From JBNKDD01 sp050288085 (GTDB taxonomy: Bacteria; Chloroflexota; Anaerolineae; Aggregatilineales; UBA3940), in NCBI GenBank assembly GCA_050288085.1, contig JBNKDD010000134.1:1-14798 (forward strand): a stretch of 14,798 nt of DNA, read 5' to 3'. The notes beneath the pieces were generated by a model. That model saw only the letters and a program-made list of their open reading frames with translations, was not told the DNA's origin and did not search any database. Position 1 is the stretch's first letter. Each line of letters opens with the position of its first letter. A program made the translations under genes and the position numbers. Shown here piece by piece: positions 1 to 5,842 of the stretch.

Positions 1-1
1 A

Positions 2-868
2 TCAGCCAGGGCGTCAACCACCAAGAGTGTTACTTCGGCTCTGGTCGGGATTGCTTTGGAGCAGGGCTGTCTGACCAGCGTCGATCAGAAAATGATGGAA
101 TTCTTCCCGGAGCTTGCCGATCAAATCACCGATCAGCGAAAAAACGATATCACGATCCGGGACCTGTTGCAGATGCGGGCCGGATATCCCGCTGAGGAAT
201 TCTACCCTGAATATGCGGAAATCATGTTTTTTAGCAACAATTGGTATTGGGTGCCCCACATTGTTGACTTTCCGCTTGTGAGCGATCCGGGAACTGAATT
301 CGGGTATAGCAATCTGACCTCACATATCCTGGGGGTGATTGTCGCCAGGGCATGTGATACCGATCTGATGCCCTTCGCGCAGGAGAATCTTTACACACCG
401 ATTGGTGCCGAGATCGCCGATTGGAGTGCTGATTCTGATGGATATCGGATGGGTGCCGGAGAAACCTATGTGACGGCTCGTGATATGGCTAAGTTTGGAA
501 TGTTATATTTCAACGACGGTGAATATGAAGGGACACAGGTCGTCCCGGCAGAGTGGGTCAGCGATTCATTGGAAAGATACTCGGAAGATATCGTCATAGG
601 AGGATGGACAACCAGCCGGTATGGTTCCTTCCGGGATCTTGGTTATGGCTACCAATGGTGGTCTGCCAGGGTGGGTAAACACCATTTTGATTACGCCGTC
701 GGGCATGGGGCAAACTACATTATCCTGCTCAATGACCTGGATATGATTATCGTCACGACCGCAGACCCGCTAAAAGGCCCTGAGCTTGAGGGCGAGGGAG
801 GATGGAAGTATGAAGGCGCGATCAACAAGCTGGTGGGTGATTTCATCGCATCCTTACCGGCGGAATAG
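2..868 (+). CDS. Serine hydrolase, beta-lactamase/AmpC family, copy 1 (5'-truncated by the window)
   Basis: The reading frame is open from the left edge, so the N-terminus is outside the window; the internal ATG at 56 is not the start because the active-site motif lies upstream of it. Visible motifs of the class C beta-lactamase/DD-peptidase fold (Pfam Beta-lactamase, COG1680): S-T-T-K (SxxK, nucleophile Ser codon 14-16, Lys 23-25), Y-S-N (YxN, in GYSNLTSH) and the C-terminal H-G-A box in place of KTG. The family covers beta-lactamases, esterases and peptidases acting on the outer face of the membrane; the substrate cannot be told from sequence. It is a tandem paralogue of the gene at 901, ending 32 nt upstream of it, and the two are probably co-transcribed. 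The paralogue is a lipoprotein, so this copy probably is too (inference). All three catalytic motifs are intact, so it looks functional. Confidence 0.9.
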   Translation, partial: SARASTTKSVTSALVGIALEQGCLTSVDQKMMEFFPELADQITDQRKNDITIRDLLQMRAGYPAEEFYPEYAEIMFFSNNWYWVPHIVDFPLVSDPGTEFGYSNLTSHILGVIVARACDTDLMPFAQENLYTPIGAEIADWSADSDGYRMGAGETYVTARDMAKFGMLYFNDGEYEGTQVVPAEWVSDSLERYSEDIVIGGWTTSRYGSFRDLGYGYQWWSARVGKHHFDYAVGHGANYIILLNDLDMIIVTTADPLKGPELEGEGGWKYEGAINKLVGDFIASLPAE

Positions 869-900
869 CTACTTAAGAAGATGAGAGCAAGGACAAAACC

Positions 901-2058
901 ATGGCTAACAACAATCTACTCAAGAACTACCGGTTTCACACCCCGGCTCATTTCATGCCAGTCGTCGCCAGCCTGATCCTGCTCCTGCTGGTCGGATGTG
1001 GCCCATCGGCAAAGCAGCTCGAAGCGGTGGATTACACCCCGCAGCCCGGCGATGACTGGGAAGTATCGACACCTGATGCACAGGGATTAGACCCTGAGCT
1101 GGTAGCGGAGTTGTATCTCAACGCAGAGGATGTGGAAACCCTCAATGCGTTGCTCGTTATCAAGGATGGCTATCTGATCGCCGAAGGATACTTTCACGGT
1201 GGATCGGCTGAAGAGGCCACCAGGATTCAATCGGTCACCAAGAGTTTTACCTCGGCATTGGTCGGGATTGCACTTGACCAGGGCTGCCTGACCAGCGTCG
1301 ATCAGAAGATGATGGAATTCTTCCCGGAGCTTGCCGATCAGATCACCGATCCGAGGAAGAACGAGATCACCATCCGGCAGATGTTACAGATGCGGGCCGG
1401 GTATCCCTGGGAGGAGTCCTCGCCGGAATTATTCGATCTGCTATATCACGGCTTTCGACCGTCCAATCTGGTTGATGTCCCACTCGTCCGCGATCCGGGA
1501 TCTGACTTTGATTACAGCAACCTGACCTCCCACCTGATCGGGGTGGTCGTTGCACGGGCCTGTGATACCGATCTTAAGACACTTGCCGAGGAAAACCTGT
1601 TTGAGCCGCTTGATATCGAACTGGTCGATTGGATCGCCGATTGGGAAGGTAATTATAACGGCCATGCTGATATGTACTTAACCGCTCGTGACATGGGAAA
1701 GTTCGGTTTGCTGTATCTCAATGATGGCGAGTACGAAGGCGAGCAGCTCGTCCCGGCTGACTGGGTGCATGATTCTCTGCAAACCTACTCAGAAGATGCC
1801 TGGGATTACCGGGTAGGGCGCAAATTTAAGGATATCGGCTATGGCTACCAGTGGTGGTCGGTCAGAGCAGGGGAGCATCATTACAACCTGGCCTGGGGGC
1901 ACGGCGGGCAGCAGATCGTTGTGTTCGATGAATATAACATGGTGATTGTTGTGAAGGCCGATCCGCTGTTCGGGCAGCATGGGGATGCCCCCTGGAAGCA
2001 CGAAAAAGCCAATCTCAACGTGGTGGCCGATTTCATCGCCTCACTGCCGAGTGACTAA
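901..2058 (+). CDS. Serine hydrolase lipoprotein, beta-lactamase/AmpC family, copy 2
   Basis: This is a 385-residue protein. The start at 901 is preceded by AAGGA (889-893) with 7-nt spacing. A hydrophobic segment (about residues 19-32) ends in L-L-V-G-C, a good lipobox with Cys33, so a secreted lipid-anchored enzyme is predicted. The catalytic motifs of the class C beta-lactamase fold are present: S-V-T-K (SxxK), Y-S-N within DYSNLTSH (YxN) and H-G-G near the C-terminus. Length fits COG1680 'serine hydrolases', which include beta-lactamases, D-amino-peptidases and esterases; a real beta-lactam-hydrolysing role is not shown. It follows copy 1 directly and is strongly similar to it along its length (for example the TSVDQKMMEFFPELADQ segment is identical). 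Copy 2 has a slightly shorter C-terminal part. Downstream lies a palindrome-rich region and a drug exporter. Confidence 0.93.
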   Translation: MANNNLLKNYRFHTPAHFMPVVASLILLLLVGCGPSAKQLEAVDYTPQPGDDWEVSTPDAQGLDPELVAELYLNAEDVETLNALLVIKDGYLIAEGYFHGGSAEEATRIQSVTKSFTSALVGIALDQGCLTSVDQKMMEFFPELADQITDPRKNEITIRQMLQMRAGYPWEESSPELFDLLYHGFRPSNLVDVPLVRDPGSDFDYSNLTSHLIGVVVARACDTDLKTLAEENLFEPLDIELVDWIADWEGNYNGHADMYLTARDMGKFGLLYLNDGEYEGEQLVPADWVHDSLQTYSEDAWDYRVGRKFKDIGYGYQWWSVRAGEHHYNLAWGHGGQQIVVFDEYNMVIVVKADPLFGQHGDAPWKHEKANLNVVADFIASLPSD

Positions 2059-2068
2059 GGCGCGCGCG

Positions 2069-2080
2069 TTACAAATGTAA
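2069..2080. promoter_or_regulatory. TACA-N2-TGTA palindrome (BlaI/MecI/CopY-type operator candidate)
   Basis: TTACA-AA-TGTAA has perfect 5-bp arms around two bases, 11 nt after the stop of the serine hydrolase and 117 nt before the exporter start. The core TACA-N2-TGTA is the established recognition core of the BlaI/MecI/CopY repressor family. The half-site TTACAAA recurs at 2104-2110 and, inverted, at 2162-2168. No cognate repressor gene is in the window. Binding is inference. Confidence 0.45.
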
Positions 2081-2110
2081 GATATGAAAAGCCGGAAGAA
2101 CCATTACAAA

Positions 2111-2135
2111 GTTATCTTTATCATAGTGCGATAAC
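2111..2135. promoter_or_regulatory. Inverted repeat GTTATC-N13-GATAAC upstream of the exporter
   Basis: Perfect 6-bp arms (2111-2116 and 2130-2135) lie 62-86 nt before the exporter start, just upstream of the AT-rich stretch around 2145-2158 that could hold the -10 element. The position suits an operator. The arms are short, so chance occurrence is possible. Confidence 0.3.
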
Positions 2136-2163
2136 GACGCTGGTATGGATAATATAACTTGTT

Positions 2164-2173
2164 TGTAATTACA
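2164..2173. promoter_or_regulatory. Perfect 10-bp palindrome TGTAATTACA before the exporter
   Basis: This self-complementary decamer uses the same TGTAA/TTACA half-sites as the element at 2069-2080, but in everted order. It lies 23 nt before the chosen exporter start. With the other two elements it makes this 138-nt gap unusually rich in symmetric sequence. Confidence 0.35.
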
Positions 2174-2183
2174 TGGTCTATCT

Positions 2184-2189
2184 GGGGAA
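2184..2189 (+). promoter_or_regulatory. Ribosome binding site deciding the exporter start
   Basis: GGGGAA lies 7 nt before the ATG at 2197. The in-frame ATG at 2173 lacks such a site and overlaps the palindrome, so 2197 is preferred. Confidence 0.6.
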
Positions 2190-2196
2190 AACAACG

Positions 2197-3426
2197 ATGA
2201 GCTTCAATGACAACAAGTCCCTTCTTCCTTACGGCGAATTTGTCGGCCTGATGGCCTTGATGATGGCTCTGGCCGCCTTATCGACGGATGCGATGCTTCC
2301 GGCATTGTCTAACATTGGTGCGGATTTAGGTGTTCAGCAAGAAAACTCCCGGCAGTTAATCGTCTCGTTATTGTTCTTTGGTTTAGCGGTCGGCCAGATC
2401 ATCTACGGGCCGCTGTCGGATAGTGTCGGGCGCAAGCCTGCGATCTATGCCGGATATGCCCTGTACATGGTCGGGTGTTTATTCGCTATCTTTTCGCGCA
2501 GTTTTCCCATCATGCTGGTGGGACGCATTTTGCAGGGGGTGGGCATAGCCGGGCCGCGCAGCGTGTCAATGGCCCTGGTACGGGATCAATATCAGGGGCG
2601 AACCATGGCCCGCGTGATGTCAATCGTTATGGCTATCTTTATCATTGTCCCGGCGGTTGCGCCCTCTTTCGGGCAGGCGATCCTCCTTATTGCCCATTGG
2701 CGTGCTATCTTTGGCTCGTTTTTATTGATAGCCATCATCACGCTGATCTGGTTTGGAGTCCGCCAGCCTGAGACACTGCCAGAAGAACGGCGCATACCCT
2801 TTTCCGGGAAATCGATCCTGATGACTGCGCGGGAAGTGTTCTCCAATCGGGTTTCCCTGGGCCATACGCTTTGTGCCGGTCTGGTTTCTGGTGCTTTTCT
2901 GGGTTACCTGAACTCTGCTCAACAAATCTTGCAAGAACAATATGGGCTGGGCACACGGTTTCCGCTTTACTTCGGGGCGATTGCCCTCGCGATTGGCAGC
3001 GCCTCCTATTCAAATTCTAAGCTGGTGATGCGCTTTGGGATGCGTTTGTTATCCAAATGGGCACTGCGGGCGCTCGCCGCGCTTTCTATTACTTTTCTCG
3101 TCGTGGCATATATGCTGGGTGGCAGTCCGCCGCTGCCTGCACTGCTGATCTTTTTCATGACGGCGTTCTTCTGTGTCGGGCTGTTATTCGGCAACCTGAA
3201 CTCTATCGCCATGGAACCGCTCGGACGTATTGCCGGGATGGGCGCGGCTGTCGTTGGGTCGCTGTCTACTTTTGTTCAGGTTCCGCTCGGCATCCTGATC
3301 GGACAAAGTTACAATGGCACCGTTCTACCCCTGGTTAGCGGCTTTGCTATTCTGGGCACTCTGGCAATAGTCGTCATGCGCTGGTCGGAAGGTGGCAGCA
3401 AAGAAGATGTCTACGTGAGCCAGTGA
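2197..3426 (+). CDS. MFS drug-resistance transporter, Bcr/CflA type (DHA1)
   Basis: This is a 409-residue inner-membrane protein with a 12-TM major facilitator pattern. The N-terminal TM1 carries A-L-S-T-D-A-M-L-P-A-L (residues 27-37), the hallmark of the Bcr/CflA exporter family with Asp31. MFS motif A is clear after TM2: G-P-L-S-D-S-V-G-R-K (71-80). Motif B-like G-R-I-L-Q-G (109-114) and a proline-rich motif C-like segment in TM5 (V-P-A-V-A-P-S-F-G) follow. Known members export bicyclomycin, chloramphenicol, sulfonamides or cysteine using the proton gradient; the substrate here is unknown. The start at 2197 was chosen because of its Shine-Dalgarno sequence; the in-frame ATG at 2173 would add 8 residues. 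It is a single-gene unit, with symmetric operator-like sites upstream and a strong terminator downstream. The neighbouring AmpC-family genes suggest, but do not prove, a shared antibiotic or cell-wall theme. Confidence 0.92.
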   Translation: MSFNDNKSLLPYGEFVGLMALMMALAALSTDAMLPALSNIGADLGVQQENSRQLIVSLLFFGLAVGQIIYGPLSDSVGRKPAIYAGYALYMVGCLFAIFSRSFPIMLVGRILQGVGIAGPRSVSMALVRDQYQGRTMARVMSIVMAIFIIVPAVAPSFGQAILLIAHWRAIFGSFLLIAIITLIWFGVRQPETLPEERRIPFSGKSILMTAREVFSNRVSLGHTLCAGLVSGAFLGYLNSAQQILQEQYGLGTRFPLYFGAIALAIGSASYSNSKLVMRFGMRLLSKWALRALAALSITFLVVAYMLGGSPPLPALLIFFMTAFFCVGLLFGNLNSIAMEPLGRIAGMGAAVVGSLSTFVQVPLGILIGQSYNGTVLPLVSGFAILGTLAIVVMRWSEGGSKEDVYVSQ

Positions 3427-3443
3427 TGGCGATCTCGCAGTTC

Positions 3444-3477
3444 AATCGGGCACGGAACCACACGGTCGTGCCCGATT
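3444..3477 (+). terminator. Intrinsic terminator after the MFS gene
   Basis: Perfect 11-bp arms AATCGGGCACG (3444-3454) and CGTGCCCGATT (3467-3477) enclose a 12-nt loop. A T-rich tail (TTCATTTCTT) follows. It lies 17 nt after the exporter stop. Confidence 0.88.
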
Positions 3478-3541
3478 TTCATTTCTTCGTGCTTCCACCA
3501 GTGCGATTGCCCTGGTGCCTCCACCGGCACATCTGCATCTG

Positions 3542-3550
3542 TGATATAAT
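3542..3550 (+). promoter_or_regulatory. Extended -10 promoter candidate for the 3715 operon
   Basis: TG-A-TATAAT is a perfect -10 hexamer with the extended TGn motif and no recognisable -35. It lies downstream of the exporter terminator and 165 nt upstream of the first gene of the next operon. The stretch between (about 3551-3702) holds no gene I can support. Confidence 0.5.
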
Positions 3551-3702
3551 GAAGTTAATAAACTGCCTCAAATTACTTCGTCTCACCCCTACTTCCAATT
3601 TCTGGACAGTTGGTCATAGCAGCTTCTCATTGATGACATAGTTCATCTGTGGCGCTCTATTCCCCATAACCAATTCAATCCTTGGGCAGCCACTCTGCAA
3701 AC

Positions 3703-3708
3703 AAGGAG
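3703..3708 (+). promoter_or_regulatory. Ribosome binding site deciding the start at 3715
   Basis: AAGGAG lies 6 nt before the ATG at 3715. The ATG at 3709 abuts it with no spacing, and a TTG at 3682 has no such site. Confidence 0.75.
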
Positions 3709-3714
3709 ATGAAT

Positions 3715-4260
3715 ATGAAACCAGATCGCTCTGAGTGGTCAAGAAGCTTCAGACAGGGCGCGTTGCTGCTGCTTGCTATCCTGATCGTCTTGATTGGCGG
3801 CTATGCGCTCATCTATCAACTGAGCTGGGCCAGCCACCCCCACTGGATCGAAGCCCACCGGGATCGCTGGAAAGTCCAGAACTTGCTGGAAAACTACCAC
3901 TGGTTTTGGATTCATGAAGATTCCCAGTATTGGATACTCCGCTTACGCTTTGACCGGGGGCCGGTGATGTTGGAAGGACTTCCCCCCGATGCCCGGTATT
4001 GGAGTGTGACGTACTATGTCGGCAATGAGGAAAATCCATCGTTGAATATGCAAACCGTCTCATTGAATGAAGACGGCTCCTATACGATTGAATTCTCGCA
4101 GGATGCTAACTCCACTGCGCCTAACCACATTCAGGTCAACCCGGATGCAAAGCGTGGGATCATCGAACTTCGCATAACACTCCAGGAGGTAGGTGAACCG
4201 GCCCTATTGCCCACCGTATCACAGGATGGGGCAGTACTTGTACAGGGGAGCACGCCATGA
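3715..4260 (+). CDS. Membrane-anchored DUF1214-like protein, first of a pair
   Basis: This 181-residue protein has one N-terminal TM helix (about 14-35) after a basic N-terminus (R10, R13), so the bulk probably faces outward. The soluble part contains P-P-D-A-R-Y-W-S-V-T-Y-Y (90-101), L-N-E-D-G-S-Y-T-I-E-F (117-127) and a final strand I-I-E-L-R-I-T-L. The pattern 'P-D-A-x-Y-W-S-V-T-x-Y ... DGSxTIxF ... R-x-x-L' matches the beta-sandwich signature I know from DUF1214 and its usual partner DUF1254; the family has no assigned biochemical function. Its stop overlaps the start of the next, paralogous gene by 4 nt (ATGA), a sign of translational coupling and of a protein pair. The family call rests on motif resemblance only. 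The protein lacks the R-V-F-L-P end seen in its partner. Confidence 0.8.
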   Translation: MKPDRSEWSRSFRQGALLLLAILIVLIGGYALIYQLSWASHPHWIEAHRDRWKVQNLLENYHWFWIHEDSQYWILRLRFDRGPVMLEGLPPDARYWSVTYYVGNEENPSLNMQTVSLNEDGSYTIEFSQDANSTAPNHIQVNPDAKRGIIELRITLQEVGEPALLPTVSQDGAVLVQGSTP

Positions 4261-4766
4261 GCAAACTAAATTGGATTCTTACGCGTCTAGGGGCTGCCTT
4301 GATAGAAGGGTTGCTGCTCATCGCCTTGATCTGGTATGTGCTTTTTCCAATTGGCATTTCAATTGCTTACCGGACGGAGCTTCCCATTGACGAGTTCCTT
4401 CGTCAGGGATCTGGGGCAGGGGCAGCAGGTTCAGCCGATGCCATTTACTTCACCGCCCGCTATAGCTGCCGCAACACCGTCACCACCATTACCGGTGAAG
4501 CGCCGGACGCCAACTATTGGATGTTTGGTATCTACGATAACCGGCTGCTGCGGATACCGGGCGGCCATCTGAATGGTGACACCATCGATATTGATGAAGA
4601 CGGTCGTTACAAGATTCGCATCCAACCCGGCCCCGGCAATGCTCAGAATACCCTGGAATGCCGTCGTGGCGGGGCAGGGATCATCATCATGCGTGTCTTT
4701 CTCCCGGAAGATCGGGACGCCGTCCAGGCACCCACTATTGATCGCCAGGTTGGCGCGGATTGGTGA
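4257..4766 (+). CDS. Membrane-anchored DUF1214-like protein, second of a pair
   Basis: This 169-residue protein has an N-terminal TM segment (about 12-38, LGAALIEGLLLIALIWYVLF) followed by an Ala/Gly-rich stretch (51-60). The soluble part mirrors its upstream partner: E-A-P-D-A-N-Y-W-M-F-G-I-Y (81-93), D-E-D-G-R-Y-K-I-R-I (113-122) and I-I-I-M-R-V-F-L-P-E-D (142-152), the last being typical of the DUF1214 C-terminus. Two cysteines (71 and 135) could form a disulfide outside the cell. It starts inside the preceding gene (ATGA overlap) and is followed after 18 nt by an alpha/beta hydrolase. The pair most likely forms a complex or acts on one substrate; function unknown. Family assignment comes from motif resemblance. 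Confidence 0.8.
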   Translation: MSKLNWILTRLGAALIEGLLLIALIWYVLFPIGISIAYRTELPIDEFLRQGSGAGAAGSADAIYFTARYSCRNTVTTITGEAPDANYWMFGIYDNRLLRIPGGHLNGDTIDIDEDGRYKIRIQPGPGNAQNTLECRRGGAGIIIMRVFLPEDRDAVQAPTIDRQVGADW

Positions 4767-4774
4767 AGGCTCTT

Positions 4775-4779
4775 AGAGG
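4775..4779 (+). promoter_or_regulatory. Ribosome binding site deciding the hydrolase start
   Basis: AGAGG lies 5 nt before the ATG at 4785. An in-frame GTG at 4779 overlaps this site, so ATG 4785 is preferred; the difference is two residues. Confidence 0.55.
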
Positions 4780-4784
4780 TGAAT

Positions 4785-5609
4785 ATGCACTTGGAATTTG
4801 CTTTACGCCAGATGGATGTCGGGCCGTACCAGATGGCTTATGTCGATGAAGGGGATGGCCCGCCGGTCGTGCTGGTTCATGGCAGCCCGCTGTCGTCGTT
4901 TGCGTTCCGGCATCAGATCAACGCGCTGGCTCCACAGTTCCGCGTGATCGCGCCGGATCAGCTTGGCTATGGTTTATCCAGCAAACCGGCGGACGGGGTG
5001 GCATTCAAAGAGCAGGCCGATGGGATGAGGTTGTTTCTTGATCAACTGGCTCTTGATTCGTTCCGGCTGGTTGTCCATGACTGGGGAGGGCCGTCAGGAT
5101 TAGCCGCTGTCTGTGACCGGTTTGATCAGGTCGAGCAGTTGGTGTTGGTTAATACCACCTTTCGCCCGGACTTCGCCCCCCCGCTTTACTGGCGTCAATT
5201 CACCTCCGTGACCGGTGAACTGCTGCTCGTCAAAATGAATGTCTTCAGCCTGGGCCTGCCCCTGTTGATGCAGGCGGCCCGCCAATCCGATATCCGCCAG
5301 CATTATCGGGAGTCCTTGGACCCGATTGGCACCCGCCGGACGATGCTCCGCCTGGAACGGCTGGAAGGCTATCAGCCGCTCATGAGAGATGTGCAGCAGG
5401 CGCTTAATGAACCGGACTTCCCGGTGCTCATCATCTGGGGCGATCCCGATCCTTACTTCGATAAACGTGAGCTTGCCTGGCTGCAGTCGGTATTCCCGGC
5501 TGCCGAACTTGTCGAGATCAAGGGGGGCGGCCACTTCGCGATGGAAGACGCGCCGGAGGCTTTTACTGAGGCTTTACTGAGCTTCTTCAAAAAGACACCG
5601 GGGAGTTGA
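4785..5609 (+). CDS. Alpha/beta hydrolase with Asp nucleophile (haloalkane dehalogenase/epoxide hydrolase type)
   Basis: This 274-residue cytoplasmic alpha/beta-hydrolase has no signal peptide. Visible elements are the oxyanion motif L-V-H-G-S-P (residues 30-35), A-P-D-Q-L-G-Y-G-L-S-S (56-66) and the nucleophile elbow V-V-H-D-W-G-G-P-S-G with Asp99 (codon 5079-5081). An acid region W-G-D-P-D-P-Y-F-D and the catalytic His in G-G-G-H-F-A-M-E-D follow near the C-terminus. An Asp rather than Ser nucleophile, followed by Trp, is the hallmark of haloalkane dehalogenases and epoxide hydrolases, which form an alkyl-enzyme ester and hydrolyse it with water. Which of the two it is cannot be settled here: dehalogenases need a second halide-binding Trp or Asn, and epoxide hydrolases need cap-domain tyrosines. 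It is the last gene of the 3715-5609 operon, 18 nt after the DUF1214-like pair, and ends in a terminator. Confidence 0.88.
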   Translation: MHLEFALRQMDVGPYQMAYVDEGDGPPVVLVHGSPLSSFAFRHQINALAPQFRVIAPDQLGYGLSSKPADGVAFKEQADGMRLFLDQLALDSFRLVVHDWGGPSGLAAVCDRFDQVEQLVLVNTTFRPDFAPPLYWRQFTSVTGELLLVKMNVFSLGLPLLMQAARQSDIRQHYRESLDPIGTRRTMLRLERLEGYQPLMRDVQQALNEPDFPVLIIWGDPDPYFDKRELAWLQSVFPAAELVEIKGGGHFAMEDAPEAFTEALLSFFKKTPGS

Positions 5610-5628
5610 GTGCATCAATCCCCGGTGT
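5595..5628 (+). terminator. Intrinsic terminator overlapping the hydrolase stop codon
   Basis: Arms ACACCGGGGA (5595-5604) and TCCCCGGTGT (5619-5628) are perfect, with inner TTGA/TCAA pairing after a one-base bulge. A short TTTTA tail (5627-5631) follows. The TGA stop (5607-5609) sits inside the hairpin. Confidence 0.85.
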
Positions 5629-5707
5629 TTTATACTTTCTCCCCGCACAACCAGTTGGTTGTTTTTTTACAAGGTTTTTACGATTTGCATACACTTTAAA
5701 ATCCGAT

Positions 5708-5716
5708 TGCGATACT
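5708..5716 (+). promoter_or_regulatory. Weak promoter candidate for the 5843 lipoprotein
   Basis: TG-C-GATACT resembles an extended -10, and an alternative pair TTTACA (5666-5671) and TACACT (5690-5695) with 18-nt spacing lies just upstream. Neither is strong. The gap 5629-5831 holds no gene that I can support. Confidence 0.25.
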
Positions 5717-5842
5717 ATCATTCTGGAAGGTTTGGCCCGCCAATCCAGAATCGACAGGGCTTCATTGGATCATCAATGCCGAAGCCAAAATTATCGTAAC
5801 GTAATTATCTCAAGCTGTTAACCGGTATTTTAAGGGGGAGAA

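Noticed and set aside
56..868. ATG at 56 as the true start of the first hydrolase
   Set aside because: The frame is open to the left edge and the SxxK active-site motif (14-25) lies upstream, so the gene begins before the window.
1..2058. The tandem hydrolases as one frameshifted gene
   Set aside because: Each copy has its own SxxK, YxN and HxG motifs, and copy 2 has its own ribosome binding site, signal peptide and lipobox.
3423..3641. Open frame on the plus strand after the exporter
   Set aside because: It runs through the terminator hairpin, has no ribosome binding site and no recognisable domain; its composition is that of non-coding DNA.
5100..5534. Long antisense open frame (144 codons) inside the hydrolase gene
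   Set aside because: It is opposite a gene with clear catalytic motifs; GC-rich codon bias commonly leaves such antisense frames open. No start context.
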